A stretch of 64,000 bases of DNA from UBA11524 sp051886675. GTDB lineage: Bacteria; Bacillota; Clostridia; Christensenellales; Aristaeellaceae. Positions 15,684-24,664 of this stretch are shown one piece after another; the stretch's first letter is position 1, and every line of letters begins with the position of its first letter. Location: NCBI GenBank assembly GCA_051886675.1, contig JBJEYH010000149.1:13659-77658 (forward strand), in the 5' to 3' direction. Below the pieces are notes generated by a model. It did no database searches. It saw only the letters and a program-made list of their open reading frames with translations, and was not told the DNA's origin. Position numbers and translations under genes: made by a program.

Positions 15684-17067
15684 GCAGCTCCATCCCGTTG
15701 CCGACCCACACGCTGCCGCCCAGGGCGCCCGTCGCCTGAACGCTGCATCCCGCCCCGCCCGTGAAGCGGTTCCCGCTGAAACGACTGAAGCCGATGTCCC
15801 GCAGGTACAGCCCGCAGCAGCCGCTGCCCTCGAAGAGGTTGTCCGTCATGTCAAAGGACGCCTCCCCGTAGGCCATCACGGCCACCCAGTTGTCCCGCAG
15901 GATATTGCTCACGAAGGCCGTGGGCGTGGCGTCCAGGCGCACGCCGCAGACCGTGCAGCCCTCGGCGGTGCAGCCGCGCATCAGCACATGACCCTCCTTC
16001 TGCAGGTTGAAGCCGTTTTCGCAGGCCGCGGCCACGCAGCCGGTCAGGGTGTTGCCGCTGCCCGCCGCCATGAAGTACCCCTGGCCCGTGCCGGTGACGC
16101 GGCAGTCCGTCATGACGCTGTCCTCCACCATGGAGAAAAACAGCCCCTGATCGCAGTTCACCGCCGTGCAGTCCCTGAGCAGCATGGCCCGGCTGGCGCG
16201 GATATCCAGCCCGTGATTGGTCTCCTCGGCCGAGCAGCCCGTCAGCGTTCCGCCGTCGCATTTGGCCACGTAGATGCCGAACACCCCGCAGCGATCCGCC
16301 CGGCACCCCTCGAGGGTGATGTGCCGGTTGTAGGTCAGCACCATGCCCATGGAGCCGTCCGACACGTCCACGCCCCGGGCGGTGACCTCCCCGCATCCGC
16401 AGCAGATGACCTGCCCCGCATCCGCCGGCACGGTCACGGCGTCCTGCGATACCGCATAGAACAGCGGCCTTCCGTTGACGGTGCAGCCCTCAATGGTGTG
16501 GGAGGTGAAGTACGCCGGATCCTCGCCCACCTCGAACAGGCCGGTCAGGACCGGCTTGCCACTGCTGCTCCCGCTCAGCGGCGGCCCCGCCAGGGATACC
16601 CCGCAGCCGGTGAAGGCGCAGTTCCGCAGGGTCATGCCATAAACGCCCCCGCACCACATGCCGCAGGAGGAGGTTCGCCACGCCGCATCGGCCAGGGAAA
16701 GGGCGCAGTCCTCCACGGTCAGGCCGCTGCCGACGGCATGGATCCCCGTGCGCCGGAAGCGGATGTCCAGCCCCTGCAGCGTCACGCCCTCCGCCTCGAT
16801 CCGCAGCGCCGCCTGGAACGCCGGCGCGTCAATGACCGGATGCGCCCCCTGCGCGGCACGGATGGTCACCGCCCTGCCGACCGTCAGCGGAAACACCTCC
16901 CCGGGCTCGGCGTACACGCCGTCCGCCAGCTCGATCACATCTCCGTCCGCGCACAGGGCCAGCGCCTCCGTCAGCGTCAGCCCCTCCGGCGACGCGCTCA
17001 GTGTTTCCGCGCCCGCCGCCAGGGGCATCAGCCACAGCAGCAGCGCGATCCAGATCAGCTTCCTCAT
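15637..17067 (-). CDS. Secreted right-handed parallel beta-helix protein
   Basis: 476-residue exported protein with signal peptide (cleavage near AGA-ET). From about residue 75 to 440 it consists of successive 20-24 residue coils with N/C ladders such as LTVEDCAL, MTLRNCAF, ITLEGCRA, GTLTGCSA, MLLRDCTA and NTLTGCVA, the pattern of pectate-lyase-like/NosD beta-helices. Unusually many cysteines stack in the ladder. No catalytic Asp pair can be assigned, so it may be a polysaccharide lyase/hydrolase or a binding protein. Start ATG 17067 with GGAGG 8 bases upstream; the frame extends further 5' without signals. Divergent from the response regulator, sharing its control region. Confidence 0.8.
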   Translation of the reverse strand: MRKLIWIALLLWLMPLAAGAETLSASPEGLTLTEALALCADGDVIELADGVYAEPGEVFPLTVGRAVTIRAAQGAHPVIDAPAFQAALRIEAEGVTLQGLDIRFRRTGIHAVGSGLTVEDCALSLADAAWRTSSCGMWCGGVYGMTLRNCAFTGCGVSLAGPPLSGSSSGKPVLTGLFEVGEDPAYFTSHTIEGCTVNGRPLFYAVSQDAVTVPADAGQVICCGCGEVTARGVDVSDGSMGMVLTYNRHITLEGCRADRCGVFGIYVAKCDGGTLTGCSAEETNHGLDIRASRAMLLRDCTAVNCDQGLFFSMVEDSVMTDCRVTGTGQGYFMAAGSGNTLTGCVAAACENGFNLQKEGHVLMRGCTAEGCTVCGVRLDATPTAFVSNILRDNWVAVMAYGEASFDMTDNLFEGSGCCGLYLRDIGFSRFSGNRFTGGAGCSVQATGALGGSVWVGNGMELPADFSGAADAFSLTD

Positions 17068-17114
17068 GGGTGCATCCTCCCCGCCTCGTCGCATACCGAC
17101 AGATCCACGGCTAC

Positions 17115-17230
17115 AGCATAGCACAGCCAGCCCGTCCCCGCGGCAGCACAATCCGGCCGCCGGCGGGTGAAAACCGCGCCTCCCGCCCCCGCCTGGCAGA
17201 ATCCGGCACTCGGAACCGTAAAATCCGGCA
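17115..17230 (-). promoter_or_regulatory. Divergent control region with repeat array 4
   Basis: The minus-strand extended -10 TGCTATGCT (TATGCT = 17115-17120) serves the beta-helix gene. Upstream of it are AATCCGGCC (core A 17151), AAACCGCGCC (17173), GCCTGGCAGAATCCGGCA (17201) and CCGTAAAATCCGGCA (17223), spaced 0/22/50/72 and starting 31 bp from the -10. The right-hand copy ends about 28 bp before the -10 of the plus-strand response regulator gene, so both directions may be controlled. Confidence 0.75.
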
Positions 17231-17255
17231 ATGTGCTGAATTTTCCAGGCCGGTA

Positions 17256-17264
17256 TGCTATACT
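17256..17264 (+). promoter_or_regulatory. Promoter of the response regulator gene
   Basis: Extended -10 TGCTATACT (TATACT 17259-17264) with no good -35. The same GGTATGCTATA string precedes the sensor kinase gene at 34146. Confidence 0.65.
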
Positions 17265-17291
17265 GACAGCGAGAGGAACGGAGGGAAGCCC

Positions 17292-18758
17292 ATGTACCGC
17301 GTACTGATTGTGGATGACGAGATGCCTGCCCTGCGCTTTGTGCGCAGCATCATCGAACAGTTTGCCAAGGGGTTTCAGGTTGCCTGCACCGCCGCCAGCG
17401 GCGAGCAGGGCCTGGCCTACCTGCAGAAGCACAATGTGGAGCTGCTCATCACCGATATCAGCATGCACGGCATGAACGGCATCGAGCTGGCCCGCGCCGC
17501 CCGCGCCCTGCAGCCCAGCATCCATATCGTGATCATCAGCGGCTACGGCGAGTTCGAGTACGCCCAGGACGCCATTCAGGCCGGGGTGGACGATTATCTG
17601 CTCAAGCCCGTGAGCATCACCAAAATGACCGATATCCTCAAGGCCCTGGAGAAAAAGCTCGATACCGAAAATTCGGACATGGCGGCCTCCGTGCTGCCGG
17701 CCCTGGCCTGCGGACAGCCCTATTCCGCCGGGAACGCCGCGCAGCTCTACCAGGGCAAGAGCTTCCGCTTCGCGCTGATCCGCTGGGGCAACCTGGACAT
17801 GACCCTGCCCCGGCATCTGGGCGCCAGCGCGCTGGTGCTTCCCCGGGACGAGTACTTCCAGGTGCTGCGCGGCCGGGACGATGACGAGCGCGTGCTGATC
17901 GCCCCCGACGGCCCCATGGACGAATACCTGACCCATCTGAGCGTCTACATGACCAAGCCCGGCAGCCTGAACACCTGGACGGCCATTTACACCCCCGCCG
18001 TGCGGGACATCACGGCGCTGCCCGCGTTCATCGAGTGGGCGCTGACGCTGCTGTACCGCAGGACGGTCATCGGCAAGCATCAGATTCTGCCCTATACGGG
18101 GGAGGCGGCGTCGGAGAATCACATGCGCCTGCCCGTGGCGGAGCTCAAGCAGCTGGCGTTCTTCATCAACACCGGGAAGCTGCGGCTCATCAAGGACTAC
18201 TTTGTGTCCCTGGCCACCGCCTGGGAAAGGGAGCAGACGCCCCAGCGGCAGGTGTGGCACATGGGACGGCAGCTGATCCATCAGGTCGCGGGGGTCTATC
18301 AGCCCGTGGGCAACCGTCTGGAGGAAACCCTGGCGGAGTTCAACGACCTGATCCGCTGCGCCGCCTCCTATGGCGATCTGGTGGCGGGCATGTACGCCAT
18401 GCTGTTTGACAACGGCAGCGTCAGGGATCGCAAGCTGTCCACCCAGGAGCTGTACGACTACGCCGTGCAGTACGTGCAGGAAAACTACGCCCAGCCCCTG
18501 AGCATGCAGAGCGTCTGCGATGAAATCGGCATCTCCCAGACCTACCTGAGCCGTCTGTTCCGCAAGTACAGCGACACCACCTTCAACGCCTACCTGACCC
18601 GCTGCCGGATGGAAGCCGCCATGAAGCTCCTGCGGGAAAAGCCCGATCTGCTCCTGCGGGACGTGGCCGCCTGCGTGGGCTATGACGATTCCAGCTACTT
18701 CACCAAGGTGTTCCACAAGTACACCGGGCAGACGCCCTCGCAGTTCACCGCGGGCTGA
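17292..18758 (+). CDS. Two-component response regulator, YesN/AraC type
   Basis: 488-residue transcription factor. The receiver domain (1-125) has the acidic pair in VLIVDDE, phospho-acceptor Asp55 in LITDISM and Lys105 in LLKPVS. A long linker domain (about 140-385) is followed by two AraC-type helix-turn-helices (about 390-488: LSMQSVCDEIGISQTYLSRL and the signature ending SSYFTKVFHKYTGQTPSQF). Start ATG 17292 with GGAGGG. Pairs naturally with the YesM-type kinase at 34185; in this family the pair senses extracellular oligosaccharides and activates glycan genes. Direct repeats spaced 22 bp upstream of its own gene and of the glycosidase genes are its probable sites. Confidence 0.92.
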   Translation: MYRVLIVDDEMPALRFVRSIIEQFAKGFQVACTAASGEQGLAYLQKHNVELLITDISMHGMNGIELARAARALQPSIHIVIISGYGEFEYAQDAIQAGVDDYLLKPVSITKMTDILKALEKKLDTENSDMAASVLPALACGQPYSAGNAAQLYQGKSFRFALIRWGNLDMTLPRHLGASALVLPRDEYFQVLRGRDDDERVLIAPDGPMDEYLTHLSVYMTKPGSLNTWTAIYTPAVRDITALPAFIEWALTLLYRRTVIGKHQILPYTGEAASENHMRLPVAELKQLAFFINTGKLRLIKDYFVSLATAWEREQTPQRQVWHMGRQLIHQVAGVYQPVGNRLEETLAEFNDLIRCAASYGDLVAGMYAMLFDNGSVRDRKLSTQELYDYAVQYVQENYAQPLSMQSVCDEIGISQTYLSRLFRKYSDTTFNAYLTRCRMEAAMKLLREKPDLLLRDVAACVGYDDSSYFTKVFHKYTGQTPSQFTAG

Positions 18759-18773
18759 CGGCGTCCGCAGCGG

Positions 18774-18807
18774 AAAAAGCGTCCCTCCCGTTGGGGGGAC
18801 GCTTTTT
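18774..18807. terminator. Bidirectional terminator
   Basis: Stem AAAAAGCGTCCC / GGGACGCTTTTT around a short loop, with A and T runs on both sides. It serves the response regulator (plus) and the last gene of the dlt-like operon (minus). Confidence 0.9.
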
Positions 18808-18817
18808 CGTGCCGGCG

Positions 18818-20326
18818 TTACCGCATCATCTGCCGCAGCCGCTGCCGGTCAATTTTCATGCTGGCGGTATGGGGCATGGCCTCCAGACGCACGTACCGGT
18901 CGGGCAGCATGTAGCGGGCCAGGCGTTCCTTCAGGCCGGCCCGGAGCTGCTTTTCGTCCAGCTCGCCGGAGAAGAAGCACCAGATCCTGTCCTGCTCCCG
19001 GTCGAACATGACGCAGCCCTCCTGCCAGCCGGGCAGCGCCCGGAGCGCGGCCTCCACCTCGCCCAGCTCCATCCGGTAGCCCATGTGCTTGATCTGGCTG
19101 TCCCTGCGGCCCAGCACCATCAGCTGGCCGTCCGGCTGAAGATAGCCCATGTCGCCGCAGCGGTAGAACCGCTCCAGCCACCCCCGGTTCAGCGGATCCG
19201 TCACCCAGGCGCTGCGCGTCCGCTCCGGATCCCGGTGGTAGCCGCAGGACAGCATCGGGCTGGAGACCAGCATTTCCCCCGGCTCGCCCGGCGGAACCTC
19301 ATGGCCGTCCTCATCCACAAACAGGATATGGACGATCGGAAACGGCCTGCCCACCGGCAGCCTGTCGCCGGCCTGATGATGCCCGGCCACCCTGCCCACC
19401 GCCACGGAGAACATCTCGGTGCTGCCGTAGAAGTGCCACCAGTCCGCGTTGGGCGTGGCGTCCATCCAGGCTTTCAGCGGCAGCCAGGGCATGGATTCGC
19501 CGCTCATGATGCCCCACTTCAGCGCGGGCACGGCCCCCGGCGTCAGCACCCCCGCGTTGACCACGCTGACAAAGCTGGAGGGCGTCATGCACAGCTCGCT
19601 GATGCGCTGCTCGTTCAGGCAGGCGATCATCCGCCTGGGGAAGGTCAGCACGCCGGAGGGCAGCAGATACGTCTTCGCCCCCAGCGCCACCGGCGGGAAA
19701 ATGTCCAGAATGGAATTGGCGTAGAAAAAGGGCGACTGATTGCCGAACACCGTATCCTCGGTAAAGCCGTACATCGCGATGGTGGCCTCCAGCCAGTGGA
19801 TGTAGCTGAAATGCGGCTGGATCGAGCCCTTGGGAATGCCCGTGGAGCCGGAGGTATACAGGATCGACATGGGATCGTACAGGCTGGCCTGACGGCGGAT
19901 GGCCGCAAGGCGCGCGTCATCGGGCGCGGCGCGGAGGGCGTCGGCGTAATCCACCGCCGCAGGGCCCTCCAGCCCGCAGGCACCGAAGGCCCGGGCGCCC
20001 CGCTCGTCCATCAGCACGGCGGAGGGTTGCAGCAGCTTAAGCAGCAGCCTCAGCCGCTCGGGCGGCATGGCGATGTCCAGCGGCGCGTAGGCGCATCCCG
20101 CGTACAGCGTGCCGAATATGGCGGGAAGATTGCGGATGCTGCGGCTGTCCAGGAGCAGCGCCACCGGCGTGCGGGGCGCGGCCACGTTCGCCAGGCAGGA
20201 GCCGATGCGCCGCGCGCTCTCCCGCAGCGCGGCGTAGGTCAGACGCTCCTGGTCGTCATAGAAGGCGAGGCTGTCGGGGACCCGGGCCACGGTGTCCTCC
20301 AGATAGTCCAGCATGTTGGCTTTCAC
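18818..20326 (-). CDS. Adenylation enzyme (AMP-binding, DltA/NRPS-A-like), second copy
   Basis: 502-residue ANL-superfamily adenylate-forming enzyme expected to activate an amino or carboxylic acid and load it on a carrier thiol. Core motifs: LYTSGSTGIPKG (A3), YGSTE (A5), YRCGD (A7), GRRDSQIKHMGYRMELGEVE (A8) and the catalytic Lys in TASMKIDR (A10). GTG 20326 is taken as start because it overlaps the previous stop (GTGA) and GGAAGGAG lies 10 bases upstream. Last gene of the dlt-like operon. Only about the core motifs are shared with the other adenylation enzyme (22843), so the two probably activate different acids or do different steps. Confidence 0.85.
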   Translation of the reverse strand: MKANMLDYLEDTVARVPDSLAFYDDQERLTYAALRESARRIGSCLANVAAPRTPVALLLDSRSIRNLPAIFGTLYAGCAYAPLDIAMPPERLRLLLKLLQPSAVLMDERGARAFGACGLEGPAAVDYADALRAAPDDARLAAIRRQASLYDPMSILYTSGSTGIPKGSIQPHFSYIHWLEATIAMYGFTEDTVFGNQSPFFYANSILDIFPPVALGAKTYLLPSGVLTFPRRMIACLNEQRISELCMTPSSFVSVVNAGVLTPGAVPALKWGIMSGESMPWLPLKAWMDATPNADWWHFYGSTEMFSVAVGRVAGHHQAGDRLPVGRPFPIVHILFVDEDGHEVPPGEPGEMLVSSPMLSCGYHRDPERTRSAWVTDPLNRGWLERFYRCGDMGYLQPDGQLMVLGRRDSQIKHMGYRMELGEVEAALRALPGWQEGCVMFDREQDRIWCFFSGELDEKQLRAGLKERLARYMLPDRYVRLEAMPHTASMKIDRQRLRQMMR

Positions 20327-21399
20327 GGGGCTTCCACTCCTTCCTTGTGATCGGGCATGAACATGGGATACCGCGCATACCACTGCGCCGCGCAGACCGC
20401 GTAGGACGCGTAATGCGCGTCGCCGCGGCGGTCGGGCAGGTCATAGCGGTCGGCCAGGTCGGCCCCCAGCCTGCGGGAAAAGGTGACGCTGCCCTTCACG
20501 TTCAGGTGCTGCCAGTCGGCAAAGTCGGAGGAATACCGCAGCCCGTAGCGCAGGGTCGGATCGTTGTAGTTGATGCCCGAAAAGCCGTATTCCTCCGCCA
20601 CCGCCCACAGGGCGTTGTAGTACATGTGGTCGTAGGCGTAATCGGGGTTGGGCATGCCGATGAGCATCAGCTCGATGCCCTCCTGCCGCGCCAGCTCGAA
20701 GATTTTCCGGGCATACTCCTCCTGACGGGCGTTCATGTTGCGCCGGACGCTGCTGAAGACCAGCGAGGGCCGTTCATGCGCCTCCACGCCGTCCGTCTCG
20801 ATGAAGCCCTTCCAGGCATCCCCGCGCCCGCCGTTGCCCGGCGGCAGGCGGAAGTCCTCCAGGGTCAGGCTCTGATAGTTGCTGTGTACCTCCGGCAGGC
20901 CCAGGATATACCCCAGCGCCTCCCGCGGCGTTTCGGCGCAGGCCAGGATCGCGCCGATGCGGTTCTCCGGCCCCGCGATGCCATAGGTGGACAGAATGGT
21001 GCGTCCCCGGCTGGAGTAGTCCCGGGTGTACGTGGCGGGCTTGGCGTCCAGCAGAATCAACCGGGGATGCTGGGTTTTCAGCGCCTCCCGGAGCACGTAG
21101 TAGCTGACCCAGAAGGGCTGCTCGGCGCTGCACAGGTCGTAGGCCGCGATGCCGTATTCCTCCCACAGCACATTGGTGTTCACCCCCGCGTAGGTCAGGG
21201 AGGTGCCGATCGCCAGCACGTCCATGCTGTCCGGCTCCTGAAGGTACAGGTTCACCATGGAGCAGATGCCGTAATCATGCTTGGGCGTCAGGACATAGTT
21301 GGCGTAGGAAAGCATCGCCGCAGCCAGCAGCGCAAAGCAGCCCGCCCGCAGCCAGAAGCACAGCAGGCTCTTCCCCCGGGAGACGGAAGGCTTCGCCAT
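20323..21399 (-). CDS. SGNH/DltD-like membrane-anchored esterase or acyltransferase partner
   Basis: 358-residue protein with one N-terminal membrane helix (about 12-32) and an extracellular SGNH-hydrolase-like domain. The nucleophile block is probably VLAIGTSLTYAGV and the C-terminal catalytic pair is DWQHLNVKG (Asp-x-x-His). Such proteins pair with MBOAT acyltransferases (DltB/DltD, AlgI/AlgX types) and pass an acyl or aminoacyl group to a cell-surface polymer. It lies 14 bases after the MBOAT gene and overlaps the following gene by 4 bases. Too divergent to be called DltD outright. Confidence 0.78.
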   Translation of the reverse strand: MAKPSVSRGKSLLCFWLRAGCFALLAAAMLSYANYVLTPKHDYGICSMVNLYLQEPDSMDVLAIGTSLTYAGVNTNVLWEEYGIAAYDLCSAEQPFWVSYYVLREALKTQHPRLILLDAKPATYTRDYSSRGRTILSTYGIAGPENRIGAILACAETPREALGYILGLPEVHSNYQSLTLEDFRLPPGNGGRGDAWKGFIETDGVEAHERPSLVFSSVRRNMNARQEEYARKIFELARQEGIELMLIGMPNPDYAYDHMYYNALWAVAEEYGFSGINYNDPTLRYGLRYSSDFADWQHLNVKGSVTFSRRLGADLADRYDLPDRRGDAHYASYAVCAAQWYARYPMFMPDHKEGVEAP

Positions 21400-21413
21400 G
21401 CGCTCACCTCATT

Positions 21414-22862
21414 TCAGAACTGGGTGTACAGGAAGTCCGCGGCGCTGTACCCCGTACCATACATGCCGAATACCGCGATGGCCAGGATCAGCAGCAGCAG
21501 CGCCGGCCAGCGCAGCGCGACGGGCGCCCGGGCCAGACGGCCGCACACGTCCACCTTCCGCTCGCACAGGATGTCCACCGCCAGCACCACCGCGCACCCC
21601 GCCCCGGCAATCAGCCATTCCAGTGGCGCCATGACGGCGGTCAGCTGCGCCCCGCAGCCCGCGAACGACCAGGGGGCGAAGGTCTGCCGCAGCAGCGCGA
21701 GCCCCTGCTGCGGGCTGGTGGTAAAGGCAAAATACTGCGCCAGGAGAATCAGCCCCCAGGTGCGCGCCAGGCGCAGAGGGGTCATCCAGCCGTCCCGGGG
21801 AAGGCGCAGGACAGCGCGCATGGTTTTCCACACCGGCTCCAGCAGCATGGACGCCGCCATGACCAGCCCGAAGTAGCCGCCATAGATCACCGCGTTCCAG
21901 TTGGCGGCATGCCACAGGCCGATCAGCAGGAAAACCAGCAGGGTCGCCAGCGCGCCGGGCAGCGTGCGGCCTGTCCGCTTGCCCAGGAGGGCCGAGGCGC
22001 GCCTGCCCAGCGCGATGCCCGCCCGGGAGGTGGTCAGCGGGTAGAGCAGGCAGGTGCGGAACCATGCGCCCAGGGTGATATGCCACCGCCGCCAATAGTC
22101 CGCCACGCTCCGGGCGAAAAAGGGCCGGCGGAAGTTTTCCGGCAGCTCAATGCCCACCATCCGCGACAGGCCGCGCACCACGTCCATGCCGCCGGAAAAG
22201 TCCATGTACAGCCGGATGGTATACAGTGCGACCCCGCCCAGCACAAACCATCCCGGCAGCGCGCTCCCCTGCAGAAGCGCCTCCGTCGTCGCCGCCAGCC
22301 GGTCGGCGATGACCAGCTTCTTGAAATAGCCCCACAGCAGCAGCTGAAACCCGGATACCATCCGTTCCGGCTCCAGCCGGTGGCCGGCGGTCAGCTGCGG
22401 GCCCAGCTCCCTCCAGGTGGAGATCGGCCCCTGAATCAGCTGCGGAAAGTATCCCACAAACAGCCATGCCTTCAGCGGATTCCGCTGCGCCTCCGTTTTG
22501 CCCCGGTACACGTCGATCAGATACCCCGCCGACTGAAAGGTGAAGTAGCTCAGCCCCACAGGCAGCAGCAGATCCCCGTCCGCAAGGGCGGGGGCGTATT
22601 TCAGAAGCAGCATCGCGCTGATGTCCAGCCCTGTCAGCAGCCCCAGCAGCAGCCGGCTCCGCCTGCGCGCAAGGAGCAGGCCGCCGCCCCACATCAGCAG
22701 CGCCACCGCCGTCAGATGCACCGCGCTGCTCCACCCGGACAGCCCCACGTACACCGCGCTTGCCGCCAGCAGCGTCACCCAGCGGACACGCAGCGGCAGC
22801 AGATAGTACAGCAGCACCACGCACAGCGCAAACAGCAGGAACTCAACGGAGAGGATGCTCAT
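21414..22862 (-). CDS. MBOAT family O-acyltransferase (DltB/AlgI-like)
   Basis: 482-residue polytopic membrane protein with about eleven helices. MBOAT signature: YFTFQSAGYLIDVYRG, FPQLIQGPI, the block DYWRRWHITLGAWFR, and the catalytic His in LLIGLWHAANWNAVIYGGY. It would carry acyl or aminoacyl groups from the carrier protein across the membrane. Overlaps the upstream adenylation gene by 20 bases and is followed by the SGNH partner, the order seen in dlt and polysaccharide O-acetylation operons. Confidence 0.9.
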   Translation of the reverse strand: MSILSVEFLLFALCVVLLYYLLPLRVRWVTLLAASAVYVGLSGWSSAVHLTAVALLMWGGGLLLARRRSRLLLGLLTGLDISAMLLLKYAPALADGDLLLPVGLSYFTFQSAGYLIDVYRGKTEAQRNPLKAWLFVGYFPQLIQGPISTWRELGPQLTAGHRLEPERMVSGFQLLLWGYFKKLVIADRLAATTEALLQGSALPGWFVLGGVALYTIRLYMDFSGGMDVVRGLSRMVGIELPENFRRPFFARSVADYWRRWHITLGAWFRTCLLYPLTTSRAGIALGRRASALLGKRTGRTLPGALATLLVFLLIGLWHAANWNAVIYGGYFGLVMAASMLLEPVWKTMRAVLRLPRDGWMTPLRLARTWGLILLAQYFAFTTSPQQGLALLRQTFAPWSFAGCGAQLTAVMAPLEWLIAGAGCAVVLAVDILCERKVDVCGRLARAPVALRWPALLLLILAIAVFGMYGTGYSAADFLYTQF

Positions 22863-24327
22863 GCTCCACCTCCCGGCAAAGGGTCAGCCGGTCCACCTTG
22901 CCGCTGCCGGTGCGCGGAAGCGTCTCCCGCCGCAGCAGCAGATCCGGCAGCATGTATTTGGGCAGCGCATCCCGCAGGGCCTTCTTCACGAGGCTCGCCT
23001 CTGCGGAGCCGGTGTAGGCCGCCACCAGGCGCGCTCCGTCAAAGCAGCAGCAGGCCAGCGTCACCCCCGGCACGGCGCTGAGGGCGCACTCGATCTCCCC
23101 CAGCTCGATGCGGTAGCCGCTGCGCTTGATCTGGCTGTCCATCCGGCCCAGGAACATCAATTCACCCCGGTCGTTGTATGCGCCCAGATCGCCCGTGCGG
23201 TAGACGATTTCCCGCAGCTGCGGCCGCAGCGGGTTGGGCACAAAGGCCGCGGCGGTTTTCTCCGGCGCGTTGTAGTACCCCGCCGACAGGCATGTGCCGC
23301 TCACGCAGATTTCCCCGTCGATCAGCGTTACCCGCGTGTTGGCGCAGGGAACGCCGATGGGCAGGCTGTCGCCGTCGGCAAAGGCGCGGTTCACCCGGTA
23401 CCAGGTGCAGACGTCGGTGATCTCGGTGGGGCCGTACATGTTCACATAGTCGGCCCTGGGCAGGGCGGCGCGCCAGCGGTTCAGCGTGGCGCAGGGCATG
23501 ACCTCCCCGCAGAAAAAGATCCGCCGCAGCGCCGGCAGGCATCCGGGCGTGAGCACCTCCGCCCCGGCCAGGGCCGTCAGCGCGGAGGGTACCCAGAACA
23601 GCGTGTCGATCTGCTCCTGCTCCAGGCGCGCCATCAGCCGCGCGGGAAACATGAAGTCCGTCCGGGGGATCAGGTGCAGGCTGCCCCGCATGCGCATGAC
23701 GCAGTATATGTCCATCACGGAATTGTCGAAGTAAAAGGGCGCCTGGGAGCCAAAGCGCACGCCCAGAGGAAGCCGCAGCGCATCGCAGGCCCACTCCACC
23801 AGGTCGATGACGCTGCGGTGGGTGATGGCCACGCCCTTGGGCACGCCGGTGGATCCGCTGGTGAACAGCACGTAGAGCAGGTCGGTATCGATATGCCCGG
23901 CCCGGCGCGCGTCCAGCAGCGGGGCGTCGATCGCATGGGGGATCCCGTCCCAGGGGCACAGAAGGGCGTCCCCGGCCACGCTGCGGGCCAGACCGGCATA
24001 GCGCGCCTCGTACACGATGGCGGCAGGCCGCAGAATGCCGGCAATCAGGCTGACCCTCGCCGGGGGCATGGAGGCGTCCAGCGGCGTGTAGAAGCAGCCC
24101 GCGCATACCGCGCCCAGCATGGCGCACAGGCACTCCGGGCTCTTGTCCATGAGCACCAGCACCGGCTGCTGCGCGTCGATCCGCCCGGCCAGATAGCTGC
24201 CCGCCTCCCGGGCGGCCTGCCATACCCGGCCCCAGGTCATGACCCTGTCCGGCTGATCCACCGCCGCGGCATCCGGCGACAGCCACGCGGCAATCTCCAG
24301 CCATTCCAGCACGTTCCGCACGCTCAT
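22843..24327 (-). CDS. Adenylation enzyme (D-alanine--carrier protein ligase-like)
   Basis: 494-residue ANL enzyme of DltA/NRPS-A length. Motifs: LFTSGSTGVPKG (A3), YGPTE (A5), YRTGD (A7), GRMDSQIKRSGYRIELGEIE (A8), Lys in TGSGKVDR (A10). It starts inside the stop of the carrier-protein gene (4-base overlap) and is directly followed by the MBOAT gene, the DltC-DltA-DltB relationship. Whether the activated acid is D-Ala is not decidable by eye. A second adenylation enzyme ends the same operon. Confidence 0.88.
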   Translation of the reverse strand: MSVRNVLEWLEIAAWLSPDAAAVDQPDRVMTWGRVWQAAREAGSYLAGRIDAQQPVLVLMDKSPECLCAMLGAVCAGCFYTPLDASMPPARVSLIAGILRPAAIVYEARYAGLARSVAGDALLCPWDGIPHAIDAPLLDARRAGHIDTDLLYVLFTSGSTGVPKGVAITHRSVIDLVEWACDALRLPLGVRFGSQAPFYFDNSVMDIYCVMRMRGSLHLIPRTDFMFPARLMARLEQEQIDTLFWVPSALTALAGAEVLTPGCLPALRRIFFCGEVMPCATLNRWRAALPRADYVNMYGPTEITDVCTWYRVNRAFADGDSLPIGVPCANTRVTLIDGEICVSGTCLSAGYYNAPEKTAAAFVPNPLRPQLREIVYRTGDLGAYNDRGELMFLGRMDSQIKRSGYRIELGEIECALSAVPGVTLACCCFDGARLVAAYTGSAEASLVKKALRDALPKYMLPDLLLRRETLPRTGSGKVDRLTLCREVEHEHPLR

Positions 24328-24560
24328 GGCCGCTGATACCGCCGCACAAGGGCCAGCATCCCTTCGGCGCTGTTGAAGTTGTCCGGCTCGATCTCGCCCG
24401 CGGGAATATGCACGTCAAAGGCCTCATCCAGGGCGGCGATGATCTGCGTCAGGTCGAGGGAGTCGATGATGCCCTCCTCCACCAGATGCTCCTCATGGGC
24501 AAAGTCCACGTCGTCCCGCACCTCGGCAAGGGCGTCCAGCAGCTGCTGCCAATCGTTCAT
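24324..24560 (-). CDS. Acyl/peptidyl carrier protein (DltC-like)
   Basis: 78-residue acidic carrier protein. The phosphopantetheine attachment motif is IIDSLDLTQI (Ser about residue 34), in a four-helix PCP/ACP layout. First gene of the operon, overlapping the adenylation gene by 4 bases. ATG 24560 with AAAAGGAGG upstream. By position it carries the residue activated by one or both adenylation enzymes. Confidence 0.9.
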   Translation of the reverse strand: MNDWQQLLDALAEVRDDVDFAHEEHLVEEGIIDSLDLTQIIAALDEAFDVHIPAGEIEPDNFNSAEGMLALVRRYQRP

Positions 24561-24590
24561 GAACGGGTACCTCCTTTTGTGATGCTCTTT

Positions 24591-24656
24591 CGGCAGAGGC
24601 CGGCGCGCAGCCCCTGCCGGAGGAGCATCCCGGAGGCGCGGCGCCTCCGGAGATGC
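24591..24656 (-). promoter_or_regulatory. Two GC-rich hairpins between the importer ATPase and the carrier gene
   Basis: Stems CGGCAGAGGC / GCCCCTGCCG (24591-24620) and GCATC-C-CGGAGGCGC / GCGCCTCCG-GA-GATGC (24625-24656). No T tract follows on the minus strand, so they may be an attenuator or mRNA-processing structure rather than a full terminator; read-through from the importer operon is possible. Confidence 0.45.
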
Positions 24657-24664
24657 CCGGCTTG

